A stretch of DNA of 64,000 bases from Zychaea mexicana (Eukaryota; Mucoromycota; Mucoromycetes; Mucorales; Lichtheimiaceae), in NCBI RefSeq assembly GCF_025766255.1, contig NW_026516843.1, forward strand, positions 1 through 64,000, written 5' to 3'. The translations under genes were made by a program, and so were the position numbers. Below are positions 45,745-55,850 of the stretch, piece by piece. The notes beneath the pieces were generated by a model, which made no database searches, was not told where the DNA came from, and saw only the letters and a program-made list of their open reading frames with translations. Numbering within the stretch: position 1 is the stretch's first letter; each line of letters opens with the position of its first letter.

Positions 45745-48245
45745 TTACTGCCTAGGAGTTTGCAAGCGCCGTTTCACAAAACCTTTCACTTGGTCATGTC
45801 CACTAAGAAATGTAATACGATGAGTTATTACAAGGGCATAATCCAATTTCCCGTAGTTTGGCACAAATTGAAAATAAAGATTTATCTATATATACCTTTG
45901 AGTAATCGCCATGGTTCGCTTCTTTGGATTAGACCATAGCAGCACGTCAATATCCTTTGCATATTTCTCCGCAGCATCAAAATCGGCTTGCATGTTGAAT
46001 TCGTGGTATAGGTAGGCTAAATAGTCTTTGTGTTAGCTCTTTCTCTCAACTACACATACACATACTCCCTATCTATACCATCTTTACATAGTCCTCTTTA
46101 CCTGAAGTTGTTTTTAAGCGACACCGTTCCATCTCCCATAACTGGATTTGATCCACCACTGTAAGTGGCAATATAGGTGTCTAAAATTGTCCAAAAATGA
46201 TTCAATAAATATTTGGTCATAGACAAGCATCAGTTATACTTACATTTTTCCGCATTTGTGGATGGGCATGGGTTTCTAAATAGGATATGATCTAAGGTGT
46301 AAACAGGAAAGATGCACACTATTTAGTAAAAGAAACTTTTCACGATACCCTCAGTTTCAATTGATATAAAAAGCACACGCATCGTTTACCTGGCGCGCAG
46401 TGATGCCTTTAATCAGAGCGTTTTTAACACTGTCACGTGTAATAACACCTGCCACCATGTTCCTGAAACGGGATTGCAGCTGGACGAATAAATTCAATAC
46501 AGCAATTTGTAGTGGCGACTCTATGTATGGATTTATCAATATCAACGCATCATCAACGCTTCCTCTAATTTTTTTGTACGAATTGATTTTAAGGCGGTTA
46601 CCTGTGTATGCATATATTCTGTAATTGGTTTCGAGAATAACAAAACCTTGCTCCCCTTCTTCTTCGACACCAGCGGCAGCACCCCCGCCGACATTACCAC
46701 CAGCCGCAGGCGCTTTGCTGGTATCACCTGCAGTTACATTTCTTAATGCAGCACCCGTGATGGCCAAGCTACCCGATGTCAAGGTAGTAGCTAGACGCGT
46801 AGGATAATAACGACGCGATCCTCGCTATTTATTTCGCGAGATACCCATCCAAGATCCAATGCATTTTTTGTTTAGAACAATGTCATTTCTCTCTCTTTTT
46901 TGTTTATCAAATACACTTTTGTGTTACCTTTCTTTGGTATACAATTCCATAGTCCCGCAAATCCTCTAACATTTGTTGTTGTGTTTGAGTCAATGTTTCT
47001 ACCGAGTAATTCTATCACAGTTGTACAAGCATTCGTTTAGTGATACTTGTTCCCCATTTCATTTCCTGCATAGTCTGCATTGATTACCTCACCAAGCTCT
47101 AATGAGCCCAATTGGAAAAGGAAGTTCAATACTTCAACAAGATCCATTTGTAAAACCTATGTGTATGATCAATATAAAAATTAGCATGTATTATACGTGT
47201 TCAGTTTCTCTTGTAAATGTAATACCTCAGCCATATTAAGATACTGTAGTAAGAACGCCCAGACTTGTGTATTCACATCCTGTAGCAGAAACTGGAATCC
47301 CTTGTTTGTGATCTGCAATGTTCCTGGATCATCCGAGCTATAAACATGTCAGTATTTGAAAAGGTGTAATATCCATTTGACAAATATATCCATTCATTTA
47401 CCCGTATTGCATCAATTGACTGCGTTCGAGAAGATTCAGTACACCACGACTGGGTTTTTTGCTTGATGACGTGCCGACCATGTAATGCAAAATCGATTCC
47501 CATTGTTGCGTCGCGTATTGATCCAGGAACGGAATATCAACAGAATGTTTATCGGGCGTAGAGCAAGGTAAACCAAAGGATTGCTGTGTACCTCTAAATA
47601 TGAAAAACACAAGTTTTTTTTTAATAAAAAAGCCAACACCCAAAGAGAATTTCTAAATGTGTCCTCAAGGCACACACACAACTTTACCCGCCCGTCAATG
47701 CATTTTTGAATTCTTGTCGGAACGTCCCGTTCATCATTAATGTATTATTGTGACGATCCATGATACGTAGCCGAGATAGCTTGTGTAAAGCTTCTGGTAG
47801 CATTCTAAAAAAGAAATAGGGCAAAGCAAAACACACACGCGTCATTAGCACGGATTCCAAATGTAGCAATCAAAAAAAAAAAGCAAGGATACCTTTCACC
47901 ATCCTTGTTGACCCAATCGTTGACATCTTGTACTGGAATATCGGCCTCAACATATAAAAATGACATTACAATTTGTCGACCTATACTTGGAAGCAATCTT
48001 TATATAGTTCAAGACGCGCAGAACGTGAGTTTTTTTTTTTATAAATTTCGCAGGTTTAGATTGGCAAGGGAGGGGGGGGAAGGGATAGATCCGTTTCCAG
48101 GTTCTCAAACGAGCCCACGAAGCGATTAACTTTACCTAAAGATGGCAAGACATGTTGCTGGCTTTTCAAATAATCGTAGAAATGTAAAAGTCGGTAATGT
48201 TTCGAGGTATTCATAGATATTGGTTTTAAAGTTGTCAACCGACAT
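45745..48245 (-). CDS. TFB2: TFIIH core subunit Tfb2 / p52 (GTF2H4)
   Basis: Subunit of the TFIIH core that anchors and stimulates the XPB/Ssl2 translocase in transcription initiation and nucleotide excision repair. The first exon starts at 48245 ([17 protein letters not shown].., [13 protein letters not shown]). Then come [66 protein letters not shown], the conserved [10 protein letters not shown] spliced to [25 protein letters not shown], and a last exon [23 protein letters not shown]. About a dozen exons. A Gly/Ala-rich insertion ([18 protein letters not shown]) precedes the YRIYAYT block. The gene looks complete. Confidence 0.93.
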
Positions 48246-50943
48246 TGAAAGATCGATGAGGCACAAAAAAAAGAACCCAAACTTTTTGGTTTTTGCCCTT
48301 TAAAGATTTGGCACGCCAGCAAATGTCCTTGAGCACCACCGTCTATTTTTCACACTCCGTTAAAGCAAACTGTGCCATCCAATTTGTTACGGGCTGCATG
48401 ATACATATTTTTTTAAAAAAAAAAGCTCATGCTTATTTTCTTTGAGCCACACGACTGACAGCCACTGTCCTGCAAACTGAAATGAAATCAACAGCAGCTG
48501 ATTAGCTGTGGAGAATATCGTGAAGAAAATGCTTCTGTCCTTTTCGTTTTATAATTTACATACGAATCCAAGTTGATTGGTTTACTGTATAAACGGTAAG
48601 GCATGATAGAGTACAACAGTATTATACGAGATATCAGAATGGCTACTGATCCTTTGTATGGGGTCGCTTAATCTGCTATCATCGTGAAAGTAGAACCGAA
48701 CGCTCAACTACTGGACGTGGATTTGTCCAAAGGGTTATCCAAAGCATACCCGACTATACACAGCCCGTTTTCACAACAGTATTGAAATTAGCAGTGAATG
48801 GAACAAGAACAATAGTGGAGGAGACACAGGTTCAGTAGAGCTGCCCCTTGAGGAGGGGATTTGACAACTGCACTGGGTTTATCCCCCCCGATGTTTCAGA
48901 AAGGCACACACTCTTTTTTCTGCTGCTGGATATCTGTATAACATTACTAGGCAAACTTACTTTTCCCTTTGTCTTCCGCATTCTATTATCAAGGCTTTGG
49001 AAAACCATAGTATATTTAGTATGCATACAATAAAAGAAGATGTTCTGTATAATGTTACTGTGTGGTGCATGTATAAATAACAAGCTAAGCTTTCTTTCTT
49101 AGGCTCGTATTTCTTTTCTTTCAGCAGGGCCATATTCATGATATGTAATAATAAGCTCAAGCTTCCCAGATGGCTCACTCAAACATGGACTATTTAGTTT
49201 GGTGGAATACGGTTTAGCCACCACCGTGTCGCTCGGACCCGCCGACACTATAAAAATCAGCTGACAGAAATAGAAAGAGGATTACTTAATAATAATAATA
49301 CGATCCGGTGGATAGTGTGATACAAGGGTTTCCTTCTTTCCTAATCCTTATTTTTTGTTGGGATAATATAGACTCCATGTACGCAACGTAGATATGTATA
49401 TCTCTCTTTTGTTTCTCGCCGATACTATCACTGCTATTACCGAATAATCTTGTGTGCGGGTGGGGGGTGGGGCGGACGTGGTGACGGAAAGGAGTGTAGA
49501 TGAAACAAAGAAGCTCAGGAACCGGGAGATGTGAATCCAGAGGGAAGAAACATTGTGGGGTACACCTATCATCGGGTTAGCTTACCAAAAGATTCCAAAG
49601 GAGTTACAAATATGAGTCAGGGAATTTTCATGCTGGTGAAATATCTCAAACCCTATGTCACACGGAGGAGGACATGAAATACTTCTTGACAAGTCCAAGA
49701 ATAGGCATCTTGTAATTTGTGAATAGCTCTTCAACAATAGTGGCAGGAGGGGCTAATTGTTTCTCCCCCCCCTTAACTTTTCAATAGGTTCCTGTATCTA
49801 CGGTACGTTAAAGTGGGTTGAAACAATTTTTGTTTCTAGGATACCACCGAAGATCCGGGGAGGCATGATGGCATTTGACGTGATATGATGGAAACGCGAG
49901 ATTGTAAAGATCCCGTCCTCCCCGCATCGCCACCCCCACCATCATCCTCACTGGTCCTATATGGGGCTCCGCGGACACGCGACTTTATTGTTTGTCTGTC
50001 ATGATGAAAAAAGGAGGGCGGCAGGACAATTAGGCGTAGTCGCTTGCTGGCTAATCCTTTAGTCGATCCAAAAAAAAAAAGAAAGATGGTGGAAGCAACT
50101 CCGCTCCCCTTTCTTTCTCCACACCATCACTTCTGTTGTTCCTCGGATGGCAATTCAAGTTGGACTCTGTATGAAAGAGAGAGAGAGAGTGTGACGTGCA
50201 CAGCCTAGAATATCGATGGGAAAGAGAGAAATCTGCTGATTTTAAAGAAAGCAAAGCAAAGGATTTTGGGGCTGTCAACAGAGCTAAAGCATGATCGGAA
50301 AAGGTCTCCCCCAAGGCAAAGAAGGTATATTCAAAAAAACGAAAAATGACGGATTGGTGAACCGCGGGGTTTACCGGTAAACACTTGGAAAATGCGGGCG
50401 GGCTGCTGGTGTCGTGGCACAATTAAGTTTCAAATCGGGAAATTGGCCGATGTTTCGATGGTTACTCCACACATAACACACAGGGCAACCTTCATCCATC
50501 ATCACACACACACACACACACAACGGCATGTGAAAAGAGCTGCCACCCGGGGGGGGGGGTTGCAACAAGACTTTTTGGATGTTCAAACTTTAAAAAACCC
50601 ACTGGGTTCAGAGTGGGGATGAATATGTGATGGCCGGATATGAGACTGAGAGAGAGAGAAAGAGAATATCTGAATTTCTCCGAGCATTCCATTGCTGGCA
50701 TCGACAATATGGGACGCAATGATGGAGGTCGAGATGCCCGAAAAGCCCATCCAAAAAGAAAAAAACTCGTGGGTTCCGGCAAAAAGCTATTTGCAAAATA
50801 CCCCGCCACTTCCATCCCCTTTCCCATTCTTCCCCCCTTCCCCGCCTCCTCCTCCTTCATATAAAAAACTAGACTTTCTCACTTGCTTCGTCTGGAGCCC
50901 CACATTTCTTTTTTTTTTGTTTTTGTTCTTTCCACTTTTTAAA
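48246..50943. other. Long intergenic region upstream of the WRKY-like gene
   Basis: About 2.7 kb with no recognisable exon. It carries a CA run (50503-50522), a G run near 50550, and C-rich elements (49740-49770, 49915-49950). A TATA box closes it at 50860. It probably contains a large promoter for the downstream regulator. Confidence 0.5.
50860..50868 (+). promoter_or_regulatory. TATA box of the WRKY-like gene
   Basis: TATAAAAAA lies 84 bp before the ATG at 50944, followed by a CT-rich initiator-like region. Confidence 0.7.
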
Positions 50944-52335
50944 ATGGCAACTACTTCTCGACACGTATCATCCTACGCCACACCACAACCATCATCATCA
51001 TCATCGTCAACCACCATGCAGTCATACAACCATGCATCACCACCTTCTCCTCCTCCTGTACAGATATTCGATCTGCAAGATGTATTGTCGCAATACCAGT
51101 CTCAACCCGAACTACTCAAATTGATCCTGAGCAGTAAAGTCGAGGAAGACAAACGACGCACAGAAGAAGCCAAGCTGCGTGCCAAGGAACTGGATCTGTA
51201 TCTGAGGCAAGATCATCGATTGCAACACAAGCGCAACAATAGCTTGAGCAGCCATTCTTCCAACAGCAGCCTTAGCAGCAGCGCTAGTGGGAGTAGTAGC
51301 AGTAACATGAGCACGAGTCATCAACAACAGCATCATAACCAGCATCAGCATCAGCATCATCTTCATCTTCACCCTACGAATAGCAGCAGCAACAACAACC
51401 ACAACAATAGCAGTAATAGCAGACGACGATCCATCATGATCCGAGCCACGGCTGCACCCTATCCTCCACCACAACAACACCATCGCGAGACTATGGATGA
51501 TTACCAGGAACGACGCAACTCTGCGGCTGCTGCCATGGTTGCAATGGGAACATCGTTATCTCGAACTGCATCAACACCTCCCCCACCATCCTATTTCCCT
51601 GCATCTCCATCCATGAGGTGAGTCAAATGAAAGGATGAGAGGGAAAGAGAGAGAGAGAGAGAGAGGGGAGAACATGTAATTAAATAAACTTTGCTATTAG
51701 TCCATCTACCACCACCACTACTACTACTAGTAGTAGTAGTAGTACAACCGCACCAAGCGGCCCCTCTGCATATCCATCTCCTGCCGCCGAATATTACTCC
51801 TCAGAACCGACCCAGTCCAGCAAAGACAACAATAACAATGATACTCCTACTACGCCTACCACGATCATGACTACCACTGTTTCCAGAGAAGAAGACAAGG
51901 AAGGCTCCGATAGTAATGCCGCACCGTCCAGCCCAGAAGAAGAGTCAGCTCCTAATCCTATTACCACCACCACCTCCGGCCGAGCACGACGGAGACGCGA
52001 GATGCAGGCCATCACAAAAATCGTTGAAACCCGTGAATTCCCCTACCAAGACCGATACTTTTGGAAGAACAATGGCAATACTACGCAGCGGAAGACTGGA
52101 TGCAAAAGTATCTATTACAAATGCTCAAATAGCAATAAGGTAAGAAGATCATTGGGTTGTTGTTGTTGTTATTATTATATCAAAAAAGCTAATTTTATCT
52201 TTGGGAATGGGATGGGAATAGGGATGTCCTGTGAACAAGACAGTAACAGAACGACCGAACGGCGAATACATTATCAAGTACCGCGGACAGCATCTTGCTG
52301 AATGCGGGCGGGTGGAGCGTATCGTGGATTTGTAA
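50944..52335 (+). CDS. WRKY-GCM1-type zinc-finger transcription factor
   Basis: Exons 50944-51617, 51701-52139 and 52222-52335 give 408 residues. Near the N-terminus is a helical segment (QPELLKLILSSKVEEDKRRT, then EEAKLRAKELDLYLRQD). The middle is Ser/His/Gln/Asn/Thr-rich. The C-terminal 65 residues resemble a WRKY finger: RYFWKNNG (in place of WRKYGQK), SIYYKC, GCPVNKTVTE, then EYIIKYRGQHLAEC. The putative zinc ligands are C366, C373, H395 and C399. Plant WRKY domains show the same YYKC..GCPV.K.V..Y.G.H order, but end HxH or HxC; here it is H-x3-C. Fungal relatives of this superfamily include Rcs1/Aft1. An intron splits the finger at NK|GCP. DNA binding is inferred; the target is unknown. 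Confidence 0.8.
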
Positions 52336-53027
52336 TAATAATAATAATTATAATAAAAAGACAGGATTTACATCTCATTATTATTAGTAGCGGGGGTGGG
52401 GGATGGACCAGGCAGTAGTAGTAGTAGTAGTGTTCCAAAGGAGGGGAGAGGAAAACTGGTAGTTGGCGGGAATCGGAACAGGTCGGATAAGTCCCTGTGG
52501 GAAACACCCGAGTACTGCCGACCGACTGCCCAGCGGTGATGGCTTTTGACACATGAATTTCAATCAATTTCATGCCGTGGAGCATCCCTCTTCCTGTGTC
52601 GCACGAATTGAGATCGGACTTTCCGGATCTTTTGAAATTCTCTTTTTTTTTTGGAGAGAGATCGTCTTTTCGGTTTTGATATGGCCCTATATTACCATGG
52701 GGCCCCCCCCTCTCTATTTCCTCCCTATACAAACACATCAAGTTCATGAAATGGGCATGGGGTCACCTTGGCATCATTAGGCCCAGTACCCGCGGAAGAT
52801 TGTAAAATTTCAAATTAGCATCCCACTTTTTTCTTGTCTGCCTGCCATGACAACCTGAAACCCAAAAAGGTCCCCGTTTTCTATCATCCATTTCGGGAAC
52901 CTAAAAAATGGGCAGAAGCACGCTAAAAGCCGCATATTTCCATATAAAAAGGGCGCATCAAATATTTCCATCACTTTTTTCTTCTTCTTTTATACTCCAA
53001 TTTCCGTCATTCAAATCAATTACACAA
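52336..53027. other. Intergenic region with promoter of the 142-residue gene
   Basis: About 0.7 kb. It includes a (TAA)n stretch at 52330-52350, TAG repeats near 52413-52430 and a TATA box at 52943. No gene seen. Confidence 0.5.
52943..52951 (+). promoter_or_regulatory. TATA box of the 142-residue gene
   Basis: TATAAAAAG lies 85 bp before ATG 53028, followed by a CTTCTTCTT tract. Confidence 0.7.
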
Positions 53028-53456
53028 ATGTCTTCTCCACCATTCGTACTTCCACGTCTCTCTGGGTCCACGCTGGAACCCACCTGCGAACCCATTGTCA
53101 TGTATCCGCCACACATTCATCAAAAGGAACCACTGGTCTATCACAAGCCAGTAGCAGCAGCAGCAGCAATGGGTCGCATCCTTGCTACTGCTACGCCTGC
53201 ACCGTCATTACGACGCAAGAACAGACCGACGTTCATTGACATTCCTGCGGTATGCAAAGAGTTTGTGTTCAAGGAGCCAGACCACGACGATTTTTCCGCA
53301 TGGTCCTACAACAATGACGACGAAGCAGCAGCAGAGTCAGAGCCGGAACTGCTGTGGGACGAGGTCAACCAATGCATCTACAAGTCTGCAAGCAAACGAG
53401 CCCATTCGATCTCATCCGTCTCATCTGACGGCTCGCCTTTCTTTCCACCTTGCTAA
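53028..53456 (+). CDS. Unrecognised 142-residue protein, Ser/acidic
   Basis: Single exon after a strong TATA box; start ATG 53028 is the first ATG inside the expected transcript. The sequence shows a Pro-rich N-terminus (MYPPHIHQKEP), an alanine run, a basic patch (LRRKNRPTFIDIP), an acidic centre (FKEPDHDDFSAW, EAAAESEPELLWDEVN) and a Ser-rich C-terminus ending FFPPC. There is no signal peptide or membrane segment, and I recognise no domain. The SLRRKNRPTFIDIP block followed by acidic residues could be a docking motif. Position between a WRKY-like factor and a bZIP gene with the same promoter layout suggests a regulated gene. Confidence 0.6.
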   Translation: MSSPPFVLPRLSGSTLEPTCEPIVMYPPHIHQKEPLVYHKPVAAAAAMGRILATATPAPSLRRKNRPTFIDIPAVCKEFVFKEPDHDDFSAWSYNNDDEAAAESEPELLWDEVNQCIYKSASKRAHSISSVSSDGSPFFPPC

Positions 53457-54043
53457 GAAAGAAAAAGAGGTGCTTTTTGACTTTGCCATTCCAACACGAA
53501 CTGCACACGCACGCATCACACGCACAACAACAACAACAATGCGCCCTCTTGTTTGTTTCTTTTCCCACCCTCTAAAATTTCCCACCTCACACCATCAATC
53601 CAACCAATCCGTTATCTCCTTTTTTTCCTTTTTGGGCCCTAATTTCTCTCTCCATTGCCGCCATGTACATATAATCAATCATCATTCTATTCCACTATTA
53701 GTATACCTTTCATACCATCTATAGCGCCTCGCTTTGTACATTGAGACTTGAGGCTCTCCTGCATTTTATTCTATCACAGAATCAGAACACACAAAAAAAA
53801 AAAGGAATAAATCTCTTTATTTTTATTTTGACAACAACAACAACAACGAAAAGTTGGATCGGGTGTTGGACCCAGTGTGGGGTTGAAAATGCACTGTTGG
53901 AAAATGATGAGCGGGAACTGAAATAAATAGATCCCATGAGGGGCATCGTACGACGACGACGACGACGACGGACGCGCTCGTGCTTTTTATTATTATTATT
54001 ACAGTTGGACTGTTGTTGGAGTGGTATATAATAGATACATCTT
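53457..54043. other. Convergent spacer
   Basis: The 3' regions of the 142-residue gene and the mitofissin gene. It has (CAA)n near 53525-53540 and 53832-53848 and a (CGA)n run at 53950-53970. No gene seen. Confidence 0.5.
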
Positions 54044-54342
54044 TTAGCTGTCGCTCTTTCGCTCAAAATAAGGCGAGTTGTTCATAAACACAACGCTGTT
54101 GTCAAACATCCACTCTCCCACGTCGAGGTACTTTTGCACGTATTTCCGAACATCGTCGTTTTCGATCTGGGATACAGCAGGTCTATCATTTCCAAGGGAA
54201 TGGGGGAGAGAATTTAGCTTTTGTAGTAGAATCTACGCATTTGAATTTGTTATTACTTCAATCCTGTGTTTCGTTTGATGCCAGCAAGCACTGCGGAAAT
54301 GAGAACGGCGTCGGCAGTAAAGTGAAATATGCGGCCCCACAT
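54044..54342 (-). CDS. ATG44: Mitofissin (Atg44/DUF1748-type mitochondrial fission factor), 74 residues
   Basis: Exon 1 (54342-54257) and exon 2 (54182-54044) join in phase 2. Exon 1 encodes MWGRIFHFTADAVLISAVL then AGIKRNTGLK; exon 2 encodes PAVSQIENDDVRKYVQKYL, DVGEWMFDNSVVF, and MNNSPYFERKSDS-stop. This matches the short fungal DUF1748 family (Pfam PF08520), now called mitofissin: proteins of about 70-80 residues in the mitochondrial intermembrane space that bind lipid and drive fission for mitophagy. The conserved HFTADA..LAGIKR.TGL and VGEW.FD segments are present, and the length is typical. Both exons are too short to stand out alone. The gene lies on the opposite strand to its regulatory neighbours, 578 bp from the divergent bZIP gene. 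Confidence 0.82.
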
Positions 54343-54781
54343 GGTTTTTGTGTGTTGGAAGTAATAGAAAAAAAAATTGTGTGTGTGTACGTTCCTCCGT
54401 TTTAAAAATAAAACCCAAAGGGATAAGAGGGGGTCCGCGGAAGTGCACAGCAGCCTACACAACGGCGGAACGGCAAAACTTGTGTGGGGGCCGCCGTAGT
54501 ACCTTGCGCAGCAGCATGTGGCAAAAATAGTAACCATGCCCAAACACTTCTAACATGGCTGCGGCGGGGTTTCTTTTTTTTAACTTGCTTTTGCTGCTGA
54601 ATGCGAAGGGTGGCTGGAACCTATCATGGGGTGGTTATAGGGTGCATCCAGAATGGCGCAATTCCAACAAAGTGTCACACAAGAAGAACTTTTTTCATGC
54701 TTTTCCAGTGCCAAGTTGGGTGTGGTTGGTGCGTTGGTTGCAAGCTGCCAAGATTACGCCATAGCGAAACAATGCTTTTGT

Positions 54782-54788
54782 TGACTCA
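54782..54788 (+). promoter_or_regulatory. TGACTCA (Gcn4/AP-1-type) site upstream of the bZIP gene
   Basis: A perfect palindromic bZIP recognition heptamer lies 43 bp before the TATA box of a bZIP gene, so autoregulation is possible. Confidence 0.55.
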
Positions 54789-54830
54789 GCCTTTCTAGAA
54801 CAACCGTCAACACACACAGGGAGACGTGTC

Positions 54831-54840
54831 TATAAAAAGG
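54831..54840 (+). promoter_or_regulatory. TATA box of the bZIP gene
   Basis: TATAAAAAGG lies 90 bp before ATG 54921; no upstream ATG lies in the short leader. Confidence 0.72.
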
Positions 54841-54920
54841 GACCGTGCGCGCCACCGTAACAAGTTCCCCAACACTTACTTGTACAGAGTATATACCCCC
54901 ACCCCAACCCACCTTTTACA

Positions 54921-55559
54921 ATGGATATTGCTTCGCTACTATACAACAACAGCAATTCTAATTGTCGGTTCGAGGATGACGATGCATCCGCCATTCCCCA
55001 ATGGATAAACCCGTTGCCACCTCTACAGAAAATGGCAACCAACGGCACATCATCATTGCCCATCGAGCTCAGACCAAGCCGAAGCTACGAAACCAGAGCC
55101 ACAACACCTGAGTTGCTAATACCACCACCACCGATAGCCTTGCTGGACGACAAGCTTCTCAAACGACGGAGCGAAACGATGCCACCCACATACTACAGTG
55201 GTGGTAAGAGTGCTGCTGCTGCGGTTGACAACGAACGACATCAGGACCGGAGACAGCGCAACAAAATGGCCTCTGCAAAATACCGTGCCAAGAGAAACCA
55301 AGAAACAGCCAACATGCGGCGGACCGTAGAGATGCTAAAGCGTCAGAACAACATGCTCCAGCAGCAGCTGAACGAAGCGTACAGCGACAGGAGCAGGATG
55401 AGTGCTCAGCTGGACCGGCTTCAATACATTGTCACCCGCGGAATGATCGGTGACGACAGCAGCGATGGTAGTGGTGGTGGTGATATGGAGCCATCTTCTG
55501 TTTCAGCTGCGCACGGAAACAAGCAAAAATACCCTGGTTTCAACAGCAATTACGCATGA
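54921..55559 (+). CDS. bZIP transcription factor, single exon
   Basis: 212 residues, no intron. The basic region (DRRQRNKMASAKYRAKRNQE, about residues 110-130) has the N-x7-R spacing of bZIP proteins; the core reads NKMASAKYR, closer to the fungal Cys3/MetR or Gcn4-like classes than to Yap. The leucine heptads follow (MRRTVEMLKRQNNMLQQQL..LDRLQYI), about five turns, with M and N at some positions. The N-terminal 100 residues include acidic and Pro-rich segments that could activate transcription; the C-terminus is Ser/Gly-rich. The target set cannot be read from sequence; amino-acid or sulfur regulation is an inference from the basic region only. Confidence 0.88.
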   Translation: MDIASLLYNNSNSNCRFEDDDASAIPQWINPLPPLQKMATNGTSSLPIELRPSRSYETRATTPELLIPPPPIALLDDKLLKRRSETMPPTYYSGGKSAAAAVDNERHQDRRQRNKMASAKYRAKRNQETANMRRTVEMLKRQNNMLQQQLNEAYSDRSRMSAQLDRLQYIVTRGMIGDDSSDGSGGGDMEPSSVSAAHGNKQKYPGFNSNYA

Positions 55560-55850
55560 TAATCATAATCACAATAATCTAAAATAGAAGCCTTCTTGAA
55601 ATTACTTATACTACGCATTCTTATTGTACATAACCTGCACAACGCAAGCATCCCTTCCTTTTACCTACCTGTATAGACTACCCAATCATATCTTGTATTT
55701 ACTATTATTGTTACAAAGCAAGATCCGTTTACAAACCTAATCTTGAATCGGTTTCTGAATATGTTTCTTTTTAAGCGGAGCAAAGGCCATGTTGAATGGG
55801 GTGTGTGTGATTTAGACTCGTTTTTCTTTACTTTCTTTTATCGCTCGCAA

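Larger units (their letters stand above)
54343..54920. other. Divergent region between mitofissin and bZIP genes
   Basis: 0.58 kb holding both promoters. On the bZIP side are TGACTCA (54782-54788) and a TATA box (54831-54840). The mitofissin side shows no clear TATA box. Confidence 0.55.

Noticed and set aside
45246..45755. 169-codon plus-strand frame
   Set aside because: Contains a translated GTA repeat, has no domain, and overlaps the last exon of TFB2 on the other strand.
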